Assembly (NCBI RefSeq): GCF_031844705.1
Contig: NZ_CP134609.1
Coordinates: forward strand, 5,766,001-5,830,000
Direction of reading: 5' to 3'
From: Streptomyces sp. ITFR-16
GTDB taxonomy: Bacteria > Actinomycetota > Actinomycetes > Streptomycetales > Streptomycetaceae
Length of the DNA stretch: 64,000 nt
Position 1 is the first letter of the stretch. Each line of letters opens with the position of its first letter. Shown piece by piece: positions 49,349 to 58,510 of this stretch. The notes under the pieces were generated by a model that saw only the letters and a list, made by a program, of their open reading frames with translations, searched no databases and was not told where the DNA came from. The translations under genes and the position numbers were made by a program.

Positions 49349-50341
49349 CTACGACCCCTTCGCCGAGGTCAGCCCCGGCAGCCGGTTCAGCACGATGACC
49401 TTGCCCGCGCCGGCGCCCTTCTTCGGGACGTACACCAGCTGGCTGGAGACCCGCTCCTTGGTCAGCGTGCTCTTCACCTCACCGGTGAGCAGCGCCTCGA
49501 CATCGGGATCGACGGCGGGCCGCAGCCCCTGCGCGGCGGTCTGCCGCTCGAAGTGCTTGCTGCTGAAGAAGACCAGCGCCCCGCCGTCGTCCGTGGTCAG
49601 GCCGAGCGGCGCGAACGCGCCGCTGTCCAGCGGCTGGTCGATGTACTGGTACGAGAAACCGGCCCGCCGGGTGTTCAGCCGCGCGTCGCGCCAGAGCGAG
49701 GTGGCGGCCCCGGGGGCGAAGACGTCCGGGGCGCCCTTCTGCAGATACGTCGTGTACCGCGTGCCCAGGTCCTGCGGGGCCACGGCCAGTTCGGCGCTGT
49801 CCGCCGCGACCGGCTCGGCCCGCCCGTCGGAGTCCTTCGCGAAGTCCGGCAGCTGGGCCGGGGTGACGACCGACAGATAGGCGGCCTTCCAGCCCGCGTC
49901 GGGACCGGACCTGACGAAGGCGAGCAGCCAGCGGGTGTCCTGCTTCCCGCTGTCCTGGTCGCGGTTGGAGTCCGTGTCGGCCAGGAACCACCGGGGCCAG
50001 CCGGCCTTCTTCGGGATGACGTAGTGCGCGTCCGTCAGTTCCAGCGGCCGGTGCTTGGCGTTGCCGTCGGGCTCGATCTTGTGACGGGCCTTCAGGCCCG
50101 CCTGGTTGATCGCGCCGAGCGAGCCCGTCACCCGGTCCTCGTCGAGCGCCGGATCGTAGGCCTTGTCCGCCGCGTTGTACGCGGCGGTGAAGTCCGCCAG
50201 GGCCTGCGCGGCCTCAGACTTCGTCGCCGCCGGTACGACTTCCAGCTCGCCGTGCACCGTCACGCAACCGCTCGCCGTCAGGCTCAGCACCGTCGCCGCC
50301 GCGAGTCCCGTCGCCAGCCGAATCGGCCTCAGGCTTCTCAT
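49349..50341 (-). CDS. Hypothetical lipoprotein, overlaps efeU by 128 bp
   Basis: 330 residues. A clear lipoprotein signal, MRSLRPIRLATGLAA then LSLTASGC, supports the ATG at 50341. The mature protein has no recognised domain; the blocks GWPRWFLADTDSNRDQD and TRWLLAFVRSGPDAGWKAAYL suggest a soluble secreted module. It begins inside the 3' part of efeU on the same strand in another frame, so translation is probably coupled to efeU. A role in iron uptake is possible from position only. Confidence 0.75.
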   Translation of the reverse strand: MRSLRPIRLATGLAAATVLSLTASGCVTVHGELEVVPAATKSEAAQALADFTAAYNAADKAYDPALDEDRVTGSLGAINQAGLKARHKIEPDGNAKHRPLELTDAHYVIPKKAGWPRWFLADTDSNRDQDSGKQDTRWLLAFVRSGPDAGWKAAYLSVVTPAQLPDFAKDSDGRAEPVAADSAELAVAPQDLGTRYTTYLQKGAPDVFAPGAATSLWRDARLNTRRAGFSYQYIDQPLDSGAFAPLGLTTDDGGALVFFSSKHFERQTAAQGLRPAVDPDVEALLTGEVKSTLTKERVSSQLVYVPKKGAGAGKVIVLNRLPGLTSAKGS

Positions 50342-51191
50342 CCGTTGCTCTCTGCGCCTTCTGATCCGTCGCCCCAACTGACCGTCCGAACCCGAACCCT
50401 ACCGGGGCGAGGAACAGCGCGAGGGTGGGGATCAGATACAGCGCCCACACCGTGATCTGGAGAACGGTCGGGTCCGGCTGGAAGTTGAACGTGCCCTTCA
50501 GCAGGGTGCCGTACCAGCTGTCCGGCGGGACGGCCGAGCTGATGTCGAACGCCCGGTTCCGCAGCCCGCCGAGGAACTCCGCCTCCTGGAGGTCGTGCAC
50601 GCCGTACGCGAGCACACCCGCCGCGACGACCACCAGCATCCCGCCGGTCCAGGTGAAGAACTTCGCCAGGTTGATCTTCAGCGCGCCCCGGTAGAACAGC
50701 CAGCCCAGCACGACCGCCGTGGCGATCCCCAGCACCGCGCCGATCATCGGATGCCAGCCGTCGTCCGCCGCGTGCACCGCACGCCACACGAACAGCGAGG
50801 TCTCCAGGCCCTCCCGGCCGACCGCCAGGAGCGCGGTGGCGACCAGCGCGCCGGTCCCCATCGCGAGCGCCGCGTCCAGCTTGCCGTGCAGCTCCGCCTT
50901 CAGATGCCGGGCGGTGCGCCGCATCCAGAAGACCATCCAGGTGACCAGGCCGACCGAGACGATCGACAGCGAGCCGCCGAGCGCCTCCTGCGCCTCGAAC
51001 GTCATCTCCTGCGAGCCGAATTCGAGCCCGGCGCCGAAGGCCAGGCTGACGACGACCGCGATGGCGACGCCGATCCAGATGGGCAGCAGCCGGTGCCGGT
51101 TGCCGGTCTTCACCAGATACGCGATGAGGATGCAGACGACCAGGCTGGCCTCGAGGCCTTCGCGCAGGCCGATCAGGAAGTTGCTGAACAC
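50214..51191 (-). CDS. efeU: Iron permease EfeU (FTR1/OFeT family)
   Basis: 325 residues. Seven hydrophobic helices and both iron-binding REGLE motifs are present: GLREGLEASL near residue 8 and VGREGLETSLF near residue 126. It imports iron across the membrane with EfeO and EfeB. The part after LAPVGFGFGRS (about 285) is a 40-residue polar tail with Arg, Gly and Asp that other EfeU proteins mostly lack; this tail is encoded by DNA that also codes for the start of the next lipoprotein. GTG 51191 has AAAGGGA about 9 nt upstream. Confidence 0.9.
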   Translation of the reverse strand: MFSNFLIGLREGLEASLVVCILIAYLVKTGNRHRLLPIWIGVAIAVVVSLAFGAGLEFGSQEMTFEAQEALGGSLSIVSVGLVTWMVFWMRRTARHLKAELHGKLDAALAMGTGALVATALLAVGREGLETSLFVWRAVHAADDGWHPMIGAVLGIATAVVLGWLFYRGALKINLAKFFTWTGGMLVVVAAGVLAYGVHDLQEAEFLGGLRNRAFDISSAVPPDSWYGTLLKGTFNFQPDPTVLQITVWALYLIPTLALFLAPVGFGFGRSVGATDQKAQRATDEKPEADSAGDGTRGGDGAEPDGERLRDGARRAGSRTGGDEV

Positions 51192-51221
51192 GTCTCGGTT
51201 CCCTTTCCGCTTCGAGTCCCG

Positions 51222-52496
51222 TTACGAGAACAGCGCCCGGCCCCACCAGTCGTCCGTGTCACGGACGCCCGGCGGAACGGCGAAATGCGCCGAACCCACG
51301 TGCTGGATGTACTCGTTGAGTGCGTCGTGTGCCGCCAGGCGCCGCTGGAGCGGCACGAAGGCCTTGCGGGTGTCGCGCTGGTAGGCGAGGAAGAACAGCC
51401 CGGCGTCGAGCCGGCCGAGGCCGTCCGTGCCGTCCGTGAAGGAGTAGCCCCGGCGCAGGATCGTCGCCCCGCCGTTGCTGTCGGGGTGTGCGAGCCGTAC
51501 GTGCGCGGTCGGCAGCATCGCCTTCAGGAACGGCTCGTCGCGCTCCCTGGCCTTGCCGACCGGGGCGCCCTCGCCCTTGTCGCGGCCGAAGACGTCCTCC
51601 TGCTCCTGGAGTCCGGTCCGGTCCCAGGTCTCGATGTGCATCCGGATGCGCCGGGCGACCAGGTACGAGCCCCCGGTCATCCAGCCGGCCCGGTCCTTCT
51701 CGCCGACCCACACATGCGTGTCGAGGGCGGCGGTGTCGGTACCGGAGATGTTCCGGGTGCCGTCCTTGAAGCCCATCATGTTGCGCGGGGTCTGGGCGTC
51801 GGGCGTCGTCGAGGACGTCTTGCCGAAGCCCAGCTGCGACCAGCGGATCGCGGTGCGGCCCATGCCGATCCTGGCCAGGTTGCGGATGGCGTGCACCGCC
51901 ACCTGCGGGTCGTCCGCACAGGCCTGCACGCACAGGTCGCCGCCGCTGCGGGCCGCGTCCAGGTTGTCGCCCGGGAACTTGGGCAGGTCGACGAGGGCGT
52001 CGGGCCGCCTGTCCTCCAGACCGAACCGGCCCTTGGCGAACAGCGAGGGGCCGAAGCCGACGGTCAGCGTCAGCCGGGACGGCCTGAGCCCCAGCGCCTC
52101 GCCCGTGTCGTCCGGCGGCGCCTCGGCGAGGCCCCCGTAGGCGCCGTCCCCGACCGCGTGGCCGGCCGTCATCCGCTCGGCCGCCCGGGTCCACTCCTTG
52201 AGCAGCGCGACCAGTTCGGCCCGGTCCTTCGTCGTCACGTCGAACGCGGCGAAGTGCAGCCGGTCCTGGACCGCGGTCGCGATCCCGGCCTGGTGCACCC
52301 CGTGGAACGGCACGGCGGCACCGCTGTCCGCGGCGGCCTGCGGCCCGTCGGAGCGGACCGAGGCGACGGCCACGCCGGCCGCGGCGGCGCCGAGCGCGAG
52401 CCCGGCACCGCCCCAGCCGAGCAGGGCCCGCCGCGACGGGGCGCCCGGGGAGGTCTCCGCCTCCCCGGCGGATGTGAGCCGACTCTTCCCGGACAT
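51222..52496 (-). CDS. efeB: Deferrochelatase/DyP-type peroxidase EfeB
   Basis: 424 residues. A Tat signal with SRRALLGWGG (residues 21-30) precedes a dye-decolorising peroxidase domain; the GxxDG motif is GFKDGTRN, and the haem-ligand His lies in the later VRRIRMHIETWDR region or adjacent conserved His. EfeB is exported with haem and oxidises Fe2+ for EfeU uptake, and has been linked to iron release from haem. ATG 52496 follows AAAGAGG. It lies between efeO and efeU with gaps of 23 and 30 bp, so they form one operon. Confidence 0.93.
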   Translation of the reverse strand: MSGKSRLTSAGEAETSPGAPSRRALLGWGGAGLALGAAAAGVAVASVRSDGPQAAADSGAAVPFHGVHQAGIATAVQDRLHFAAFDVTTKDRAELVALLKEWTRAAERMTAGHAVGDGAYGGLAEAPPDDTGEALGLRPSRLTLTVGFGPSLFAKGRFGLEDRRPDALVDLPKFPGDNLDAARSGGDLCVQACADDPQVAVHAIRNLARIGMGRTAIRWSQLGFGKTSSTTPDAQTPRNMMGFKDGTRNISGTDTAALDTHVWVGEKDRAGWMTGGSYLVARRIRMHIETWDRTGLQEQEDVFGRDKGEGAPVGKARERDEPFLKAMLPTAHVRLAHPDSNGGATILRRGYSFTDGTDGLGRLDAGLFFLAYQRDTRKAFVPLQRRLAAHDALNEYIQHVGSAHFAVPPGVRDTDDWWGRALFS

Positions 52497-52519
52497 CCCC
52501 GGAACCTCTTTCCGACCGG

Positions 52520-53656
52520 TTACTTCGTCACCGCGGCGGCGAGCTTGGACAGCGGCTCGGCCAGGGCGTTGACCGCGTCCGACAGCTCCTTGCGGTCCGC
52601 CTTGGAGACCTTGTCGTACGAGGTGAACTCGTAGGAGGAGGTGTCCTTGCGGTACTTGTCGAGCAGCTTGTTGAGCGCCGCGAACTGCTTGTCCAGGGTG
52701 CCGGTCAGCGCCGCGTCGTTCTTCGAGGCGATCGGCTTCAGCAGCTGGTAGCACTGCTCCGCGCCCTCGACGTTGGCCTTGAAGTCGACCAGGTCGGTGT
52801 GGCTGTAGCGGTCCTCCTCACCGGTGACCTTGCCGGTCGCGACCTCGTCGAGGAGTTCCTTGGCACCGTTGGCCATCGAGGTCGGGGTGATCTCCGCCAG
52901 GCCGACCCGCTTCTGCCAGTCGAGCAGGTCCTTGTAGAGGGTCGGCGCGAGGGCCTTCTCCTCGGCGCCCAGCTTCTTGTCCTGCCACAGCGCCTTCTCC
53001 AGGCGGTGCCAGCCGGTCCACTTCTGGCCGTCCTCCAGGCCGTCCGCGCGGACGTCGACCTTCGGGTCGATGTCACCGAAGGACTCGGCGACCGGCTCGG
53101 TGCGCTCCCAGCCGATACGGGAGTCGGAGTACGCCTTCTTCGCTGCCTCGATGTCACCGGCTGCGACGGCGTCCGTGAAGACCTTGACCTTGGGCAGCGT
53201 CTCGTCGGCCTGCGCCTGGACGTAGGTGCGGTAGGCGGCGACGGCCTTGTCCATCTCGGGGCTGCGCTTGGCCGCCTTGCCGCCGCTGACCTCGATCTTC
53301 TGCCGGATGCCGTGGCCCTTCATGCCGGGCTTGCAGGCGATCTCGTACGAACCGGCCTTGATCTCGGCCGTGATGGTGGCCTTGGTGCCGGGGCCGATGT
53401 TCTCGCGCTCGGCGACGATGCGGTCGTCCGGGAACAGGACGTAGACCTCGGTGACCTTGGAGCCCTTGTTCTGCACGGCCAGCTCGATGTGCCCGGCCGG
53501 CAGCTTCTTCTTCGACACGTCGCAGGAGTCGTCCTTGGCGACGACCTGGACGGCTCCGTCACCCTTGCCGTCGCTCTTCTCGGCGCAGCCCGTGACGGCG
53601 GTCAGTGCTGCCACGGTGGCGGCAGCGGTGACGACGGAGAAACGAACGGCTCGCAT
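52520..53656 (-). CDS. efeO: Iron uptake lipoprotein EfeO
   Basis: 378 residues. A signal peptide ends with lipobox AVTGC (Cys24). The cupredoxin-like EfeO_N domain (about 38-125; AVQNKGSKVTEVYVLF and the CKPGMKGHGIRQKIEV end) binds metal. The imelysin-like M75 domain (about 135-378) has the GWHRLEKALW block. It captures iron outside the membrane and passes it to EfeU. First gene of the efeOBU operon; an iron box lies 54-72 bp upstream. Confidence 0.93.
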   Translation of the reverse strand: MRAVRFSVVTAAATVAALTAVTGCAEKSDGKGDGAVQVVAKDDSCDVSKKKLPAGHIELAVQNKGSKVTEVYVLFPDDRIVAERENIGPGTKATITAEIKAGSYEIACKPGMKGHGIRQKIEVSGGKAAKRSPEMDKAVAAYRTYVQAQADETLPKVKVFTDAVAAGDIEAAKKAYSDSRIGWERTEPVAESFGDIDPKVDVRADGLEDGQKWTGWHRLEKALWQDKKLGAEEKALAPTLYKDLLDWQKRVGLAEITPTSMANGAKELLDEVATGKVTGEEDRYSHTDLVDFKANVEGAEQCYQLLKPIASKNDAALTGTLDKQFAALNKLLDKYRKDTSSYEFTSYDKVSKADRKELSDAVNALAEPLSKLAAAVTK

Positions 53657-53709
53657 ACGGGCTCCACATGAGGATGAAGGAGAAGGAGGGAACGGCGGAA
53701 AATGGTGGG

Positions 53710-53728
53710 TGAGGCTGACCTAACTTAA
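53710..53728. promoter_or_regulatory. Iron box upstream of efeO
   Basis: On the minus strand, TTAAGTTAGGTCAGCCTCA matches about 14 of 19 positions of the DmdR/IdeR consensus. It lies in the efeO promoter region. Confidence 0.65.
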
Positions 53729-53845
53729 CCGAGGCTTACCTGGTCGGTACCCACCCTCGCAGTGATTCAGCTCTCACTGGCCGGGCCCGGGAACGGGCCG
53801 ATCACAGCCGACCCATGGACGTATCCCGGACAGGCAAAGCACTGG

Positions 53846-54685
53846 TCAAGCGGTGCGGTCGGGGACCACGAGCGGCACCCCGGTCCGCGGGTGCGGGAAC
53901 ACCTCGACGGGCTGCCGGTAGACCCGGCTGAGCAACGCGTCCGTGAACACCTCGGCCGGCGCTCCCGCCACCGCGATGCGCCCGTCGTGGAGCACGGCGG
54001 CCCGGTCCGCGTACGCGGCGGCCAGGCCGAGGTCGTGCAGGACGACCACGACCGCGTCACCGGCAGCCGCCCGCTCCCGGCAGATCCGCAGCACCAGTTC
54101 CTGATGGCGCAGGTCCAGCGCGGCGGTCGGCTCGTCGAGCAGCAGCAGCGGGGCCCGCTGGGCGAGCACCCGGGCCAGCGCCACCCGGGCCCGCTCGCCG
54201 CCGGAGAGCGCGGAGAAGGGGCGGGCGGCGAACTCGGTGACTTCGGTGGCCGCCATCGCCGCGTACACCGCCGGATCGTCCTCGTCCGCCCGGTCCGTCC
54301 CCGCCCAGGGCGCGCGCCCCATCCGTACGACGTCCTCCACCGGGAAGGGGAAGGAGAGCGCGGCGGACTGCGGCAGCACGGCCCGGCGCAGGGCCAGTTC
54401 GGGGGCGGTCCAGCCGGTGACCGGCCGGCCGTCGATCCGTACGGCTCCGCTCTCGGCGGGCAGGTCGGCGGCGAGCGCGGCCAGCAGCGTGGACTTCCCG
54501 GCCCCGTTGGGGCCGACCAGGGCCAGCACCTCGCCCGCGTGCGCCGTCAGGTCGATGGAGTCGAGCACCTGCCGTCCACCGAGCCGCACCCGCAGCCCGC
54601 TCGCCTCGGCGACCGGGCCGCCGGGGGCGACGGGCACGGGCAGCTGCCGGCCGCGTGGGGCGAAGGGGTTCCGCAGCGTCCTCAT
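53846..54685 (-). CDS. hmuV: Haem ABC transporter ATPase (HmuV-like)
   Basis: 279 residues. Walker A GPNGAGKST (58-66), signature LSGGER, Walker B LLLLDEPTAALD and the switch His in VVLHDLG are present. The block PQSAALSFPFPVEDVVRMGR is typical of haem/cobalamin/iron-siderophore import ATPases. ATG 54685 overlaps the permease stop as ATGA. Last gene of the hmuTUV-like operon; it powers haem import through the neighbouring permease. Confidence 0.92.
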   Translation of the reverse strand: MRTLRNPFAPRGRQLPVPVAPGGPVAEASGLRVRLGGRQVLDSIDLTAHAGEVLALVGPNGAGKSTLLAALAADLPAESGAVRIDGRPVTGWTAPELALRRAVLPQSAALSFPFPVEDVVRMGRAPWAGTDRADEDDPAVYAAMAATEVTEFAARPFSALSGGERARVALARVLAQRAPLLLLDEPTAALDLRHQELVLRICRERAAAGDAVVVVLHDLGLAAAYADRAAVLHDGRIAVAGAPAEVFTDALLSRVYRQPVEVFPHPRTGVPLVVPDRTA

Positions 54686-55785
54686 GCCCAACCACCTTGC
54701 TTGCGACGGGTCCTGCGCAGCAGCCAGAAGAAGAACGGGCTGCCGAAGAGCGCGGTGAGCACCCCGAGCGGCAGTTCGGCGGGGTCGGCGACGGTACGGG
54801 CCGCGAGGTCGCCCGCGACCAGGACCAGGGCGCCGCCGAGCGCGCTGCCGGGAACCAGGAAGCGGTGTCCGGGCCCGTTCGCCATCCGCAGCAGATGGGG
54901 CACCAGAAGTCCGACGAACGAGATGATCCCGGCAACCGCCACCGCGGCGGCGGTCAGCAGGGCCACGACCAGCACCAGCACGATGCGCAGCCGTTCGACA
55001 TCGACACCCAGGTGCCGGGCGGGCCGCTCACCGAGGGCGAGCAGGTCCAGCTTGCGGGCGTAGAAGGGGGCGATGACCAGGCCGAGCACCGCGCAGGGCA
55101 GGACGGCCAGCACCTTGGGCCAGGTGGCCTGGGCCAGCGAACCGAGCTGCCAGAAGGTGATCTGGGTGATCTGCGCGTTGTCCGCGAAGAAGATGAACAG
55201 ACCGATCAGAGCGCCCGCGAAGGCGTTGACGGCGATGCCGGTGAGGATCAGCGTCACCACCTCCGTCCGGCCGCCCGACCGCGAGAGCGCGTACACCAGC
55301 AGGACGGTCAGCAGACCGGCGGCGAACGCGCAGACGGTGATGGTCCAGTTGCCGAAGAAGCTCAGCCCCAGCGCGATCGAGGCGACCGCGCCGACCGCCG
55401 CGCCTGCGGAGATCCCGATGACGCCCGGCTCCGCGAGCGGATTGCCGAACACCCCCTGCATCAGGGCGCCCGCGCAGCCGAGCGAGGCGCCGACCAGCAG
55501 CGCGAGGACGACCCTCGGCAGCCGTACGTTCCACAGGACGCTCTCGCCGACCCGGTCCAGCGCGTGGCCGCCGAGCCCCGCCCGGTGCTGGACGGAGGCG
55601 AGGACGTCACCGAGCGGGATGCCGTACGCGCCGAGGCCGGCGGACAGCAGACAGCACAGCACGAGGACGGCGAGCAGTCCGGCGGTCAGCGTGAACGCCG
55701 TCGAGCGCCGGGCGCGCGGCGGCGCGGGAGCCGGCTCCGGCTTCCCCTGTGCCGCCTCGGCAGGTGTGTCGCAGGAGGTGGTCAC
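54682..55785 (-). CDS. hmuU: FecCD-type haem/iron ABC permease (HmuU-like)
   Basis: 367 residues with about nine to ten helices. The FecCD signatures are present: LWNVRLPRVVLALLVGASLG, GALMQGVFGNPLAEPGVIGIS and GIISFVGLLVPHLLR (coupling region). GTG 55785 overlaps the stop of the binding-protein gene as GTGA, and its stop overlaps hmuV. It forms the homodimeric import channel for haem in the plasma membrane. Confidence 0.92.
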   Translation of the reverse strand: MTTSCDTPAEAAQGKPEPAPAPPRARRSTAFTLTAGLLAVLVLCCLLSAGLGAYGIPLGDVLASVQHRAGLGGHALDRVGESVLWNVRLPRVVLALLVGASLGCAGALMQGVFGNPLAEPGVIGISAGAAVGAVASIALGLSFFGNWTITVCAFAAGLLTVLLVYALSRSGGRTEVVTLILTGIAVNAFAGALIGLFIFFADNAQITQITFWQLGSLAQATWPKVLAVLPCAVLGLVIAPFYARKLDLLALGERPARHLGVDVERLRIVLVLVVALLTAAAVAVAGIISFVGLLVPHLLRMANGPGHRFLVPGSALGGALVLVAGDLAARTVADPAELPLGVLTALFGSPFFFWLLRRTRRKQGGWA

Positions 55786-56840
55786 TTGGCGGCGCCGTTC
55801 TCGGGATAGAGCTGTTCCACCAGCTCGCTCAGCACCCGGTCGGTGCGCGGCCCGTAGTTCAGCAGCACCCCGTCGTCGATGGAGACGATCCGCCGGTCCA
55901 GGCCGGCCGGGGTCTCGGCGACGCCCGGGATCTTCACCAGTCCGTCGACGCCGCCGACCGACTCGAGCCCCTTCGTCATCACGAGGATCGCGTCGGGGGC
56001 CGCCTTGGCGAGGGCCTCGCTGGTGATGGCGGTGAAGTCCTTCTTCAGTCCGGACGCCTTGCCCGCGTCCACCGCGCCCGCCGCCTCCAGCAGCGAACTC
56101 GCGCCGGACTCCCGGCCGCCGAGCAGATAGACGGACGCCGAGCCGCGCAGATAGAGGAAGGCGACGCGCGGCTTCTTCGCGCCCTCGGCCGGGGCCGGGA
56201 TGGAGTCGCGCACCGCGTCGATGCGCTCCTGGGTGCGCTTCTTCAGCTCCGCGCCGGACTTCGGTACGCCCAGCGCGGCGGCCACCGTCTCGATCCGGCG
56301 GCCGACGTCGGCGAGTTCCTTCGCCGGCTCGACGACCACGAGCGGGATCCCGGCGTCCCGGATCTGGCCGATGGCCTCGGCCGGGCCGGTCGTGGTGTCC
56401 GCGAGGACGACGGTGGGCTTCAGGGACAGCACGCTCTCCGCCGACACGTCATGGGCCCGGGTCACCACGGGAAGCTTCTCGGCCTGTTCGAAGGTGGCGG
56501 TGATGTCGCGGGCCACGACCTGCTTGCCGAGGCCGAGCGTGAACACGATCTCGTTCAGGCTGCCGGTCAGCGGCACGATCCGGTCCGCCGAGGTGATGGT
56601 GGTCCGTTTGCCGTCCGCCGACTTCACGGTCACCGGCAGCTCCGGCGCGGGTGTGGTGGCCAGCGGCTCGATCCGGTCGGCGTCCGCGGCCGAGGAGGCC
56701 CCGGCGCCCGCGGACTTCGCCGCGGGGGTTCCCGTGCCGCCGCAGCCGGCCAGCACCAGGGCCGAGGCCAGGGCGAGGGCGGCCGTCAGGACGCCGGTGC
56801 GTCGCCGGCCCGGCGGGGCGAAGTCCTGCGAGTTGCGCAC
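55782..56840 (-). CDS. hmuT: Haem ABC transporter substrate-binding lipoprotein (HmuT-like)
   Basis: 352 residues from GTG 56840. Lipobox LVLAGC (Cys33) anchors it. The clade III binding-protein fold has DRIVPLTGSLNEIVFTLGLGKQVVARD, SVLSLKPTVVLAD and PDAILVMTKGLESVGG, which fit haem-binding HmuT proteins more than ferric-siderophore ones. It takes haem from surface receptors and delivers it to HmuU. The start is unsure; upstream in-frame codons would lengthen it. Divergent from the HtaA gene across a shared iron box. Confidence 0.9.
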   Translation of the reverse strand: MRNSQDFAPPGRRRTGVLTAALALASALVLAGCGGTGTPAAKSAGAGASSAADADRIEPLATTPAPELPVTVKSADGKRTTITSADRIVPLTGSLNEIVFTLGLGKQVVARDITATFEQAEKLPVVTRAHDVSAESVLSLKPTVVLADTTTGPAEAIGQIRDAGIPLVVVEPAKELADVGRRIETVAAALGVPKSGAELKKRTQERIDAVRDSIPAPAEGAKKPRVAFLYLRGSASVYLLGGRESGASSLLEAAGAVDAGKASGLKKDFTAITSEALAKAAPDAILVMTKGLESVGGVDGLVKIPGVAETPAGLDRRIVSIDDGVLLNYGPRTDRVLSELVEQLYPENGAAK

Positions 56841-56956
56841 GGGGGCACCGTCCTGTCGTTCTGCGGCTCGGGCCACGGCATGGGCCGGGGTGAGCGGTTG
56901 GGAGTGATCTGCGAGGAATGTGACGGAAGGGGGTACCGGCACAGGATGTACATACC

Positions 56957-56975
56957 TTAGGTTAGCCTTACCTGC
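56957..56975. promoter_or_regulatory. Iron box between hmuT and htaA genes
   Basis: TTAGGTTAGCCTTACCTGC matches 15 of 19 positions of the DmdR/IdeR consensus. It lies 25 bp before the HtaA gene start and 116 bp before hmuT, so one site may control both. Confidence 0.8.
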
Positions 56976-57000
56976 GTATCCAGCCCTCGGAGGGGTCCCC

Positions 57001-58431
57001 ATGCCATCGTTCAGACCGGCCCGCGCGCTCGCCGTCGCGCTTCTCGCGGTCCTGCTGGGAGCACTGCTCCCGGCGACCGCCGCGCAAGCGGCGTCCCGCA
57101 CGGTGCAGGGCGGGCGGCTGGACTGGGGCATCAAGTCCTCGTTCCAGAGCTATGTCACGGGCCCCATCGCGCACGGCAGTTGGAGCCTGACCGGCGGCGC
57201 CGCCACGGTCGGCGGCAGCCAGTTCCGCTTCCACTCCGCCACCGGGTCCTACGACCCGGCGAGCGGGGCCTTCCGGGCCGGCTTCTCGGGCGGTGTCCGC
57301 TTCCTCGGCCACAAGAAGTCCGACGGCTCCTACGAACTCGACCTCACCATCAGCCGCCCCACCGTCCGCATCCAGGGCGGCGCCGGCACCCTCTACGCGG
57401 ACATGGTCAGCAAGGAGCGGGGGAGCGGGCGGGTCACCACCACCGCCCAGGTGCCGCTGGCCACGCTCGGCCTGTCCGGGATCGACATGCGGGGCGGCTC
57501 CACCCCCGTCGCCCTCAACAGCGTCCCGGCGACCCTGACTTCGCAGGGCGCGAAGTCCTTCGCCGGCTACTACACGGCCGGCACGCCGCTGGACCCGGTC
57601 AGCCTCTCCGTGGACACCAAGGGACCGGCAGCGAAGCCCGGCGCCCCGAAGCCGTCCGTCACGAAGTCCTCGGGGAAGCCCGGCGCGAAGCCGAAGGAGA
57701 CCGCGGCCGGCCGTGTCGAGGACGCCGCCGTCGACTGGGGCGTGCGCCGCACCTTCCGCGAGTACGTCACCGGCTCGATCGGCCGGGGGAAGTGGACCCT
57801 GGCCGACGGCGCCCAGGACGGCGGCGCGCTCTTCCGCTTCCCGAAGGGGCAGGGCACCTACGACCCGAAGAAGCAGACCCTGGCCGCCACCTTCGCCGGG
57901 AGCGTCCGCTTCACCGGGGCGAACGACCTCGATCTGACGCTCTCCCGGTTCGCGGTGGGCCTGAAGGCGGGCAAGGGCACCCTGCGCGCCGATGTCCGCA
58001 GCGAGGGCGAGACCCGCAAGGCCGTGCCGCTCGTCACCTTCGCCGCCGAGGAGTTCGAGCCGAAGGACGGAGTGGCGGTCCTCACCGAGGCGCCCGCCAC
58101 CCTGACCGCCGACGGCGCCAAGGCGTTCGGCTCCCTCTACAAGGAGGGCACCGCGATGGACCCGGTCTCGCTCGCCGTGGCCGTCGACGCGAAGGCGAAG
58201 CTGCCCGCGCTCCCCGATCTGGGCAGCGACCCGACGCCCTCGCCGCAGCCCTCGGACACCCCCGCCGCGAAGACCACCGAGGCAGCCGAGGCATCGGCGG
58301 CCGACGAGGGGTCACGGACCGGGCTGTATCTGGCGCTCGGCGGCGCCGCCGTGCTCGCCGCGGCTGCGGCGGGCGTGCTGTTCCTGGTCCGCCGCAACCG
58401 CTCGACGCCGGACTCCGGCACGCCTTCCTGA
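57001..58431 (+). CDS. HtaA-domain surface haem-binding protein, membrane-anchored
   Basis: 476 residues. A Sec signal ends near AAQA-AS (residue 31). Two HtaA (CR-type) domains follow, about 36-195 (GGRLDWGIKSSFQSYVTG) and about 240-400 (DAAVDWGVRRTFREYVTG), joined by a Lys/Pro-rich linker. In Corynebacterium such domains bind haem through conserved Tyr and His. A Pro/Ser/Thr spacer leads to a transmembrane helix (about 448-468) and a short basic tail, without an LPxTG-like motif. CGGAGGGG precedes the ATG. Divergent from hmuT and followed 79 bp later by a second HtaA gene. Confidence 0.92.
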   Translation: MPSFRPARALAVALLAVLLGALLPATAAQAASRTVQGGRLDWGIKSSFQSYVTGPIAHGSWSLTGGAATVGGSQFRFHSATGSYDPASGAFRAGFSGGVRFLGHKKSDGSYELDLTISRPTVRIQGGAGTLYADMVSKERGSGRVTTTAQVPLATLGLSGIDMRGGSTPVALNSVPATLTSQGAKSFAGYYTAGTPLDPVSLSVDTKGPAAKPGAPKPSVTKSSGKPGAKPKETAAGRVEDAAVDWGVRRTFREYVTGSIGRGKWTLADGAQDGGALFRFPKGQGTYDPKKQTLAATFAGSVRFTGANDLDLTLSRFAVGLKAGKGTLRADVRSEGETRKAVPLVTFAAEEFEPKDGVAVLTEAPATLTADGAKAFGSLYKEGTAMDPVSLAVAVDAKAKLPALPDLGSDPTPSPQPSDTPAAKTTEAAEASAADEGSRTGLYLALGGAAVLAAAAAGVLFLVRRNRSTPDSGTPS

Positions 58432-58510
58432 CCCCGCGCCCCCTGTTCTTTCTCCCTCCCCCCACACCATCCCCATTGCCCGCTGTTCATCCCTGAGGAG
58501 ACCACCCACC

